Source: Protula sp. h YS-2021 (lineage: Eukaryota; Annelida; Polychaeta; Sabellida; Serpulidae). Taken from it: a DNA stretch of 64,000 bases. Within the stretch, counting starts at the first letter, position 1. Every line of letters begins with the position of its first letter. Below are positions 25,138 to 37,100 of this stretch, in pieces. Where the stretch lies: NCBI GenBank assembly GCA_949752745.1, contig OX457028.1, forward strand, positions 5,117,488-5,181,487, given 5' to 3'. Under the pieces are notes generated by a model. It did not search any database and was not told where the DNA came from. It saw nothing but the letters and a program-made list of their open reading frames with translations. The position numbers and the translations under genes were made by a program.

Positions 25138-25150
25138 ATGTCCCAAAACA
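25138..25150 (+). CDS. WDR90: WDR90 exon 1 (candidate start exon)
   Basis: ATGTCCCAAAACA followed by the donor gtaaga. It ends in phase 1, which exon 2 requires (it begins TG), giving M-S-Q-N-M-W-Q-H-P. Family members start with a few residues before the WQHP motif, so a tiny coding start exon is expected. It is chosen on phase, donor strength and position only. Another short upstream exon could be the real one. Confidence 0.45.
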
Positions 25151-28100
25151 GTAAGATTTATGATGTTTCTTTTATTGGGGGTTATTTATTGAGTATGTTG
25201 CTGTTAATTTGCTTGTAGCTCCAGGTAATCCCATCCCTACTTAATTCTATAGTGAGTCCAGTGTATTCTGACTAACAAAAGTAAGTGGGTCATCTAAACT
25301 AAACCATTGAGCCGCAATCATATACTCTGTGTCTTGAAATTCAAATACGTTATATTTTTAAGAAGCTTGATATCTTACTTCCTTACAAACCATGTGCGTA
25401 ACGAATGGCAAAAAGACGGCGTCAAAAAAAAAAAAAAAAAAAAAAAAGAGCTGATTGCCATTTTGTTACTGGTAAAGGTGTAGTTTGGGGGACTTAATTT
25501 TTTCCTGCCATGTAAGGTTTTACATACGTAACATTTACAAAATAGTCCCCAGTGACCCTAGTCCCATCACCACTCCTGTACCCAGAGTAGGTGGGAGTCA
25601 CCTGGGACTGCTGACAATATAAATGAAAACAATATTAAATACGGATTTAAAAATAGTTGGCTACAGCTTAAAATTTACATAAAAATATTGAGCGATAATA
25701 CATAGTCATATAAATGATATATTTTATATTCAATATTTTCAGTAACATTAAAGAAAATTTGCAGTTATATAAAAACTAAATTACATTAAAAGAACATTTA
25801 TCATCAGTATGTAAGTATTTGTTTCATAAAAAATATTTATTTCCAAAAAAATGTAGCCACATTTTTGTGACCCTTGTTTATGTTCGATAAATTATTTAGA
25901 TATAGAACATCTCTATTGTAAGAAAAATGTTTTAAATATGCTATATAAACATTTTGTGGCGAAATCGTATTATATATAAACCAAATCAAAGTTCAGACTG
26001 CGCATGCTCAAACTAGAGTCCTGTCAGTTTTTATGGGAGTAAAAATTAAAAGATTGCAAAAGTTCAGTTTTCTCAAAAGTTTGACACACCGAGTCGTTAA
26101 ATTTCTATATGATGTAGAAAAAATGAATTTGTGACATTATTTAAAAGCGTTTATAGCTCAAATCCCGCGGTTTATTAAGCGCAAAGTGATTTTGCTGTTT
26201 TTCCCATTGACTTCTATATATTGACTGATTAGCTGTTTTTTCCTCTCCCCTCAGAGACAAAACTGTTTATAAAATGATTTTGGCTGCAAAAAAAATTGGG
26301 TCCGTTAAATTACACCTTTACCTCCTTTACCACAAGAGATATCAACTTCATTTTGCAGTTTGTGGTATATACCAGAGTATTGGGCTAAAAAAATTTCTGC
26401 TACGTTTCTATCACAATCTTGGGTTCTTGATTTCGGATCTGTTTCTCATAAAACGTTCCTTTTAAAAGGCAGCGTTTCTTTAAGTTATTAAATAGAAATA
26501 TTTCATGTAACGAAAATTGAAATTTCTGGATAAACCTTTTTCCGGGACAGTGGAAAATACTGACAGCAAAAAGAGAAAAAGTGGCTGAAATAGGAAAAAA
26601 TGGACTACCGAAATCTACCTAACACATCTGTTGTTAACTTTGTAATTTTGCCTCCAACTGAATGTGGTGAATTTGACATGCAACATACAAACACACACAC
26701 TGAGGTATTGATCAATAGTTCTTAATTAAAATAATATTTCAGGGATGATTTTACCCAATAAAATGGCTTGCAATCCTCACCAATTGAAAAAAAAAACATG
26801 CGACATTTTAAAAAATCACCTGCTCTTTCATTGGCTTATCGTGCGTGTGGATTACTCAGGGAATTTGTGGTTAGTTAATTGATATATTTATTTTCGATTA
26901 CAGCACCACAATGTCGTCACTGATATGTAGCGCTTTTATAATAATTGTTGTTTTATTTACCTCAAAACTGGTTGTGTGGTGGATAAATGATATCCCTGAG
27001 TAAGTTGTCCGAAGTGATGCTAATCTGTAAGAGAGTGGCATAATAAAATAAAACTTATGTTCACATAACTTAATTTTATTTGAAAATGCAATTCTTAGAA
27101 GAGCCGTTCATTTTGAATGTTGTTATCACGCACCTTAGTTCTGCTCGCTTTCTGTGATATTGTAAAAGTAGAAATTGTCGATTTGGCCGAGAATGGTGAA
27201 AGTCTTAATATTCTCTGGCTTTCAGGTTTTATTTTCACGGGAATTTATTTTTTTACCTTGCTAAAAAGAAAAGTACACCAGCCGCACAGTTTATCGTCAT
27301 TATAACACAAATTCACAGAATTGTGCCTCAAATAAATCAATAAATTTGGCACAAAAAATCTTTTTTTTTTTGTTTTTTTTTTTTTACACTTTCATTTCAG
27401 TGTGGCAGCACCCCTAACGGTGCAGTGGTGCTTGTGTAACTTGGTTAACGTTGTTTATTTTCCAGTGTGGCAGCACCCCTATGTGAATACACGTAAGCAT
27501 TTATGCCATTTTGGTACTAACGGTGTAGTGGTGCTCACGTAACTTGGTTTATTTTCCAGTGTGGCAGCATCCCTATGTGAACACATGTAAGCATTTATGC
27601 CATTTTGGTACTAACGGTGTAGTGGTGCTCACGTAACTTGGTTTATTTTTCAGTGTGGCAGCACCCCTGTGTGAACACATGTAAGCATTTATGCCATTTT
27701 GGTACTAACGGTGTAGTGGTGCTCACGTAACTTGGTTTATTTTCCAGTGTGGCAGCATCCCTATGTGAACACATGTAAGCATTTATGCCATTTTGGTACT
27801 AACGGTGTAGTGGTGCTCACGTAACTTGGTTTATTTTTCAGTGTGGCAGCACCCCTGTGTGAACACATGTAAGCATTTATGCCATTTTGGTACTAACGGT
27901 GTAGTGGTGCTCACGTAACTTGGTTTATTTTCCAGTGTGGCAGCATCCCTATGTGAACACATGTAAGCATTTATGCCATTTTGGTACTAACGGTGTAGTG
28001 GTGCTCACGTAACTTGGTTTATTTTTCAGTGTGGCAGCACCCCTGTGTGAACACATGTAAGCATTTATGCCATTTTGGTACTAACGGTGTAGTGGTGCTC

Positions 28101-31100
28101 ACGTAACTTGGTTTATTTTCCAGTGTGGCAGCATCCCTATGTGAATACACGTAAGCATTTATGCCATTTTGGTACTAACGGTGTAGTGGTGCTCACGTAA
28201 CTTGGTTTATTTTCCAGTGTGGCAGCACCCCTATGTGAATACATTCAAGCACTTCCAAATTCACGAATGGAAGAAAGCGTCAAAGGAGGGAGAAGTCGTC
28301 TCCTGTATGGTAATCAATCGTTTTCCGCTCTCCGCTTGGCTCCGCCCCCACCTTGGCCGCCTGGCTCCCCACCGTACCCTTGCCCCCCCCCCTGTCTGCC
28401 CCCCCCCCCAGCCCGTCCATCTCCTCCCCCCGGCCCCTGTCCGCCTGCTGCCGCCCCCCTCCCCCGGCCCCTCTCCCTCTAGCCCCCTCTCCGCCTGGCT
28501 GTCCACGTACTCCAGTCCGTCTACCTCCTTCCCCCCGGCCCCTGTCCGCCTGCTGCTCCCTCCCCCTGGGCTCCTGTGCCTCTAGCTGCCTCCTAGCCTC
28601 GGCCTGCCCCTGAACCCTGTCCGCCTGGCTTTTCCTTCTCCCCCCCCCGATTCTGTCCGGCTATCTATCCCTCACCCTCCCTCCCTCCCCCCCCCCCCCC
28701 CATGTTCCCAACTTGCTATACAATGTGTTTTTTGGTCATCTACTTCCTCTGTGTGTCGAATACGACCTGTCTTTTACGGACTCCAACCTCTTCCTTTTTT
28801 TCTCTGCGCAGTCCCGTAAGAGCTGGGATTCCCAGTTTAATTCAGGCTGTGAATTTTAGTCTGCCGCTGTTCATGTCTAAAATATTGACGTAACTCTCTG
28901 CTGTAGCTAGTAAATAGTGTCACGACAATGAAGCGATAGATTTGTGCATTTATCTTGTGTAAGTCGCACGCAAGATTTTTAATTTCCAAATTTTTTGTTT
29001 GTAAACAAGTCCAGTCGGTCACGTGAAATTTAAAGTGCTCGGTACCTAGAAAAAAGGTTCCATGTAAACAATAAGTTAAACATGTTATTTAAAAAGTTGG
29101 ACAAGTAACTTCGCGCCTGAGATTGTTTTAGGTGAGTGTTAGATGCTAATGTCCTACATTGTTTGTAGCATTATTCACTTAACTTTTATGAACTGAACTA
29201 ATTCCAGGACCGCACGTGTAAATGCACAGTGTACAAGATCAGCGGCTCGATACCAGCGGGGAACTATATACAGCTACCAAAGACCACATCACAGTCACTT
29301 GGCCTGACGGGTCGCTTTATGTACTTACTCTTCAAAGCAGTACCTTCCAAGTACTTTGTGGTACACATAGATGTCGCCACTGACGATGGACTTATCGTGA
29401 GAATCTCGTTTTCGAATCTGTTCAAGGAGTTCAAGGGCACGTCGACGTGGCTTCAGTTTCCGTTCGTGTGTCACGCGGCTAAGGGAAGCATTAGTGATAA
29501 AACGGGCGCGACTAGTCGCGGTAAGCACAACATTAGTGATAAAACGGGTGCGGCTAGTCGCGATAAGCACAGCATTAGTGATAAAACGGGTGCGGCTAGT
29601 CGCGGTAAGCACAGCATTAGTGATAAAACGGGTGCGACTAGTCGCGGCAAGCACAACATTAGTGATAAAACGGGTGCGGCTAGTCGCGGTAAGCACAACA
29701 TTAGCGATAAAACGAGCTCGACTACTCGCGGTAAGCACAGCATTAGCGATAAAACGGGTGCGACTAGTCGCGGTAAGCACAACATTAGTGATAAAACGGG
29801 CGCGACTAGTCGCGGTAAGCACAACATTAGTGATAAAACGGGCGCGACTAGTCGCGGTAAGCACAACAGTGATAAAACGGGTGCGACTAGTCGCGGTAAG
29901 CACATCATTAGCGATAAAACGGGTGCGGCTAGTCACGGTAAGCACAGCATTAGTGATAAAACGAGCGTGGCTAGTCGCGGTAAGCACAGCATTAGTGATA
30001 AAACGGGTGCGGCTAGTCGTGGTAAGCACAGTATTATTGATAAAACGGGTGCGGCTAGTCACGGTAAGCTCAAATTACCGATAAAACGGGTGCGGCTAGT
30101 CACGGTAAGCACAGAATTAGCGAGAAAACGGGTGCGGCTAGTCGCGGTAAGCACAGCATTAGAGATAAAACGGGTGCGGCTAGTCACGGTAAGCACAGCA
30201 TTAGTGATAAAACGAGCGTGGCTAGTCGCGGTAAGCACAGCATTAGTGATAAAACGGGTGCGGCTAGTCGTGGTAAGCACAGTATTATTGATAAAACGGG
30301 TGCGGCTAGTCACGGTAAGCTCAAATTACCGATAAAACGGGTGCGGCTAGTCACGGTAAGCACAGAATTAGCGAGAAAACAGGTGCGGCTAGTCGCGGTA
30401 AGCACAGCATTAGTGATAAAACGGGCGCGACTAGTCACGGTAAACACAACTTTAGCGATAAAACGGGTGCGACTAGTCGCGGTAAGCACAGCATAAGTGA
30501 TAAAACGGGTGCGGCTAGTCAAGGTAAGTACAGCATTAGTGATAAAACGGGTGCGGCTACTCACTTTAAGCACAGCATTAGCGATAAAACGGGCGCAGCT
30601 AGTCGCGGTAAGCACAGCATTTGTGATAAAACGGGTGCGGCTAGTCAAGGTAAGTACAGCATTAGTGATAAAACGGATGCGGCTAGTCACAGTAAGCACA
30701 GTATTAGCAAAAAACGGTGCGGCTAGTCGCGGTAAGCATAACATTATCGACAAAACAGGCGCGGCTAGTCACGGTAAGCACGGTATTAGCAAAAAAAAAC
30801 GTGCGCGGCTAGCCGCGGTAAGCACAGCATTAGCGAAGAAAACCGGCGGGACTAGGCGCAAAGTTTACACACGTGTTTTGCGTGCGATATCGAATAGACA
30901 TTTGGTATTTCTCCTGAGGTTACTGGGTAAGTGTAGATTGTAGTTAAAACTTATTTAAAGTGGGGCCTAAAAAACTCATGGAAATATGTTCCGTATTAGC
31001 AGTATCGCGAGGAAAATTAAGCCGAGTTTTCTTCAAAGATATAGAATAATGACGTTTTGAAAAGTCGTTACCAGGGCTTTACATTAACTACTGCCCGACC

Positions 31101-34100
31101 TGCCGGGGCAGGTAAAATCTCTCGATTGGACTGGCAGCTACAGGGGCTATCCTCCCCGACCGAGGCTGGCTTCCTGGTGGGGAATGTGGGTGGAAGGATG
31201 TTAGGGGGAGGGGAGGGGAAGGGAGAGATGACGAAGGTTAAAAGAAAACCCACTGATATGGTCACGTTTTCGAAAACATGAAGAATGAAAGCTGTTATTC
31301 AAGCATAATTTAATTTTAAATGATTTCAGTTTCGGGCTACTTATAGGTGATTGTAAATTGCGGGGTGGGGGGTGGGGGGTGAGGTCAGAGTTCGAAATGG
31401 GTGAGGGGTGGGGCTTGACGGTCGGGCAGGCAGATCTCTTAACTTAAAAAAAAATATTATTAACGTGATAATTATTTCCGCACCAGATCACGCTGGTCCC
31501 GCGCCGCTGAACACGCGCTGGACAGCCCTCTGCCTCGATTTCCGCGCCATCCTCTCCCTCTACCTGAACCGGCACTACGCGTACATCAAGAGCGTGCGGC
31601 TATGTGCCAACATGGTGGTGAAGAACATCTTCACGAGCGACACGGAATACGAACCAGGTATCGTGTGTGACTTCCTCATGCCCCCCACCCCGCCCCCCCC
31701 CCCCACCCCACCCCTCGCCCAGTCCCAGTTTTAGCACCGGAGTAGGGTTATAGGGGTTTGGGTGTTGTCCATCTTCCCGTCCATCGTCGGCTGTTATTCC
31801 CACTCTGACAGTCCGACTACTCCTATATTTTGGTATGCAGATGACCTATCATATTGGGTAGAGGCACGCTATTTGTATTTTTAACCTTGACCCAATTTCA
31901 AGGTCACAGTGGCGACCATCTTGGAATCCGATGGCTTATTATTTAATGACATTACATATACTGACCACACAGTAGAATAACTGGTGTTTATGGGCAACTG
32001 AGGCTCAAAACTATAGTAGGGCAGAGAAATGACTGTAATCAGCGCGTCAGGAAGGCATGCAATTTATTATCTGTTACAGCAATACATAGCTTTCGTATTC
32101 GAGATTTTTTTGCGGTGTTTGGGTTGGGGGGGGGGCGAAATTATTTCTCATTTTGACATGTCTTTTATTCTTTTCTTCATTTATGTGTTATAGTTATTGT
32201 TATTATTTTAGCAGTAGACAAAGCTAAGTACTTTCTATCAATTTTTGCGTAGTTTGGTATTCGTTGTTGGTATTTATTTTTCCTGCAGGTCTGTCATTTG
32301 ACAAAGTGAAGAAAGCAGGCATGAAGCTGGACGGTGTCGCCCCCATGCCCCGCGAGATGGCGTTTCCGCTCTCCAAGACCCAAGTCTGGCATGACCTCTA
32401 TGATCACATTAGGTGAGAACATTTGTTTTGAAATTTGAAATTCAAAAACTTTAATATCATCCGGATTGTGTAGGGTTAGGGTTGTTTCTGTCTAAGAGAA
32501 AAGAAAAAAGAGAGAACACAATTTGAAAGAAAAAATGTTTATACGGAAATATGTCAGAAATAACTACACAAATATACAGGAAAAAAAAATTTAAAAAAAT
32601 GGAATAGTAAAAAATTATAAACAGAAACGTGTCAGTTATTTTTAAAAGTAATACGATCTTCATGAAATTATTGAAAATCAGTCTTATTTTCACCATAATA
32701 ATATGAGTTGAATTATAATTGCACAGTGAACAAATTGGGGGCCTGAAATGCTTTTGTATTTATTCCATTTATTATTTTATTATTTTTTGTTTAGATTCCC
32801 CAGTGAAACAACGAAGAAGCCATTTGATTCTGTGCAGTACACAAAGACGGACAGTCAGCCAGAGCTCAGAAAAACAAGTACGTGTGTGCATTGAAATTCG
32901 AACTCAAAAGTTATGGCTAAAAAATCAGTGTTATTCTAATATTAAGCGTGAAGGAGCCGGTTTGGTGTTCCTACAAAAAAAGCACAAGCCCTTTGACATT
33001 AGAATTTGGCTTTTCGTTTTTTAGCCCAGCTTACGGTACACGTAAGCTGGGGTATTCCTATCGGTTTGCGGCTGGCGTCCGTTAGTTAGTTAGTTAGTTA
33101 GTTAGTTCGCTGTAAACTTTGTTTCAAAATGCATCTCCTCCTACAATTTTGATTCGATGTCATTTATTTTTGGTGTGAGGCATCCCTAAGGGGTCGTGCA
33201 TACGGCTTGTGCTTTTCTAGTCGATCGGGATATTTTTGAATTTTTGGCGAATTTTTAAAGAAAAAAATTAAAAATGTATCTCCTCCTACATTTTTGACCC
33301 GATGTCATTTATTTTTGGTATGAGGCACCCCTAAAGGGTCGTGCATACGGCTTGTGCTTTTTTAGTCGATCGGACAATTTTTGTATTTTTGGGGATTTTT
33401 TTAAGCAAAAATTTTGAAAAAAATGCATCTACTCCTACAATTTTGATTCGATGTCATTTATTTTTGGTGTGAGGATTGCCTAAGCGGTCGTGCATACGGC
33501 TTGTGCTTTTTTACTCGATCGGGTTATTTTTGAATTTTTGGGGATTTTTTAAAGAAATTTTAAAATGTATCTCCTCTTACATTTCTGACCCGATGTCATT
33601 TATTTTTGGTATGAGGCACCCCTAAAGGGTCGTGCATACGGCTTATGCTTTTTTAGTTTGTATTATTGGGGAATTTTTTAAGCAAAAATTTCGAAAATAA
33701 TTCAAAATGCATCTACCCCTACAATTTTGATTCGATGTCATCTATTCTTGGTGTGAGTGCATACGGCTTGTGCTTTTTAGTCGATCGGGCAATTTTTTTT
33801 TTTTTTTTAGGCATCCCTAAGGGGTTGAGAATACGACTTGCGCTTTTTAGTCGATCCGACAATTTCTGTATATTTTGGGAATTTTTGAAGAAAAACTTCA
33901 AAATGCATTTCCTCCTACAGTTTTTATCCGATTTCATTTATTTTTGCTATGAGGCATCCTTAGGTAGGTCTCGCATACGGCTTGTGCTATTTGACTCGAC
34001 TTGGGAATTTTTGATTTCGGGGGGAATTTTTGATGAAAATACCTCAAAATGCATTTTCTCCTGCAGTTTTGATCAAACATCATTTATTTTGTGGCTGAGG

Positions 34101-37100
34101 CATGCTTAGGGTGTCGTGAATATGGCCTGTCTTTTTCAGTCGATGAGAGAATTTTCGAAGAAAAAAATTCAAAATGCATTTCCTCCTACAGTTTGTATCA
34201 GATTTCATTTATTTTCGATATGAGCCGTCTCTAGGGGGTCATGCATACAGCTTGTGCTTTTTGAGTGAATTGGAAAACTTTTGAATTTTTTTGGGAATTT
34301 TTGTAAAAAAAAATTAAACGAATCTCCTCCTACAGCACATAAACGCAAGCTAAATGAACTTGCACAGTAGTTAGATTTAAACACCGCACATCGACGCAAG
34401 TTAAATAAACATTCGCAGTAGTCCAAATTAAGCACTCCGCATCGATGCAAGTTAAATAAACATGCGCATTGGTCCGAAATGTGAACTGCGCATCGACGAA
34501 GGATAAATAAAGATGCAAACTGGTCCAAAATAAGCAACGCGCATCAACGCAGGTTAAATAAACATGCGCACTGGTCCGAAAAAAGAACTACGCTTCGACG
34601 TAAGTTGAATAGACATGCGCAGTGGTCTGAAATGCGAACAGCGCATCAACGCAGCCTAAAGAAACATGCGCACTGGTCCGAAATGCGAACCGTACATCGA
34701 GGCAAATTAAATAAGCATGCGCAGTGGTCCAAAATGCGAACCGCGCATCAACGCATGTTAAATAAATATGCGCACTGGTCTGAAATGAGAACCACGCGTC
34801 AACGCAAGTTAAATAAACATGGGCACTGGCCTGAAATGCGAACCGCGCATCGACGGAAGTTAAATAAACATGCGCACTTGTCCGAAAAAAAGGACCACGC
34901 ATCGACGCAAGTTGAATAAACATGCGCAGTGGTCTGAAATGAGAACCGCGCATCAACGCAAGTTAAATAAACATGCGCAGTGGTCCGAAGAAAGAACCAT
35001 GAATCGACGCAAGTTGAATAGACATAAGAGTCGGGCATCGACGGGACTTAAATAAACATGCGTTCTGGTCCGAAACGCAAATCGCGCGTCAACGCAAGTT
35101 AAATGAACCTGCTCACTTGTCCCAAAATGCGAACTGCGCATCAACGCAACCTAAAGAAACACGTATTTTGGTCCGAAATGCGAACCGGATATCAACGCAT
35201 ATTAAATAAACATGCACACTGGTCCGAATTGCGAAACGCACATAAGCGTAAGTTAAATAAACATTTGCACCGGTCCAAAATCATCAACACAAGTTAAATA
35301 AATATGCGCAGTGGTCCAAAATGCGAACCACGCATCAACACAAGTTAAAAAAAACATGCGCGCTGGTTCGAAATGCGAACTGCTCATTAACGCAACTTAA
35401 ATAACATGCGCACTATTCAAAATAAGAACTGCGCATCAACGCAACTTAAATAAACATGCGCACTGGTCCAGAATAAGAACCGCGCATCAACTCAAGAAAT
35501 ATGCGCATTGGCCTGAAATAAGAACCGCGCATCGACGCACGTTAATTAAACTTACGCAGTGGTTCGAAATGCGAACCACGCGCCAACGTAAGTTAAAATA
35601 AACATTTGCACTGATCTAAAATAAGCACCGCGCATCAACGCAAGTTAAATAAACATGCGCACTTCTCCGAAATTCGAACCGCGCATCAACGCAAGTTAAA
35701 TAAACGTGCGCAGTGGTTCGAAATGCGAACCACGCTCCAACGCAAGTTAAATAAACATTTGCACTGGTCCAAAATAAGCACTGCGCATTAACGCAAGTTA
35801 AATAAACATGCGCACTGGTCCGAAATTCGAAACGCGCATTAACGCAAGTTAAATAAACATGCGTAATGATCCGATATTCGAACTGCTCATCAGCGCAAGT
35901 TAAATAAACATGCGCACTTCTCCGAAATTCGAACCGCGCATCAACGCAAGTTAAATAAACGTGCGCAGTGGTCCGAAATGCGAACCACGCTCCAACGCAA
36001 GTTCAGTAAACATTTGCACTGGTCCAAAATAAGCACTGCGCATCAACGCAAGTTAAATAAACGTGCGCAGTGGTTCGAAATGCGAACCACGCTCCAACGC
36101 AAGTTAAATAAAAATTTGCACTGGTCCAAAATAAGCACTGCGCATCAACGCAAGTTAAATAAACATGCGCACTGGTCCGAAATTCAAACCGCGCATTAAC
36201 GCAAGTTAAATAAACACGCGTAAAGATCCGAAATTCGAACTGCTCATCAGCGCAAGTTAAATAAACATGCGCACTTCTCCGAAATTCGAACCGCGCATCA
36301 ACGCAAGTTAAATAAACGTGCGCAGTGGTTCGAAATGCGAACCACGCTCAAACGCAAGTTAAATAAACATTTGCACTGGTCCAAAATAAGCACTGCGCAT
36401 CAACGCAAGTTAAATAAACATGCACACTGGTCCGAAATGCAAACCGCGCACCAACGCAAGTTAAATAAACATATGCACACGTCCAAAATAAGCACCGTGC
36501 ATCAACGCAAGTTAAATAAACATGCAAACTGGTCCGAAATGCGAACCGCGCATCAAGGCAACCTATCGAAACTTGTGCACTTGTCCAAAATAAGTACCGC
36601 TCATCAACGCAAGTACAATAAACATGCGTATTGGTCTGGAATAAGAATCGCGCATCGACGCAAGGTAAATAAACATGCGCACTGATCCGAAATAAGAACC
36701 GCACATCAACACAAGGTAAATAAACATGCGCAATGATCCGAAATACGAACCGCCTATCAACACAATGTAAATAAAGATGCGCATTGATCCGAAATGCGAA
36801 CCGCACATCAACACAAGGTAAATAAACATGCGCACTGATCCGAAATAAGAACCGCACATTCACAAAGGGTGAAAAAAACATGGGCGCTCGTCAGAAATGC
36901 GAACCGCACATCAACGCAAGTTAAATAAACATGTGCACTGTTCCAAAATGAGAGCCGCGCATTAACGCAAGTTAAATAAACATGTGTAATGATCCGAAAT
37001 TCGAACGGCTCATCAGCGCAAGTTAAATAAACATGCGCACTTCTCCGAAATTCGAACCGCGCATCAACGCAAGTTAAATAAACGTGCGCAGTGGTCCGAA

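Noticed and set aside
28202..28613. Proline-rich protein-like frames
   Set aside because: C-rich low-complexity intron. Only 28,218-28,309 is supported as exon.
29325..30943. Long repetitive open frames on both strands around the 42-bp array
   Set aside because: The repeat length is a multiple of 3, so stop-free frames persist automatically. Only the first part of the plus frame belongs to WDR90 exon 3.
34605..34919. A histidine-rich repeat protein or toxin-like repeat family
   Set aside because: Satellite translation only. No signal peptide or cysteine framework.
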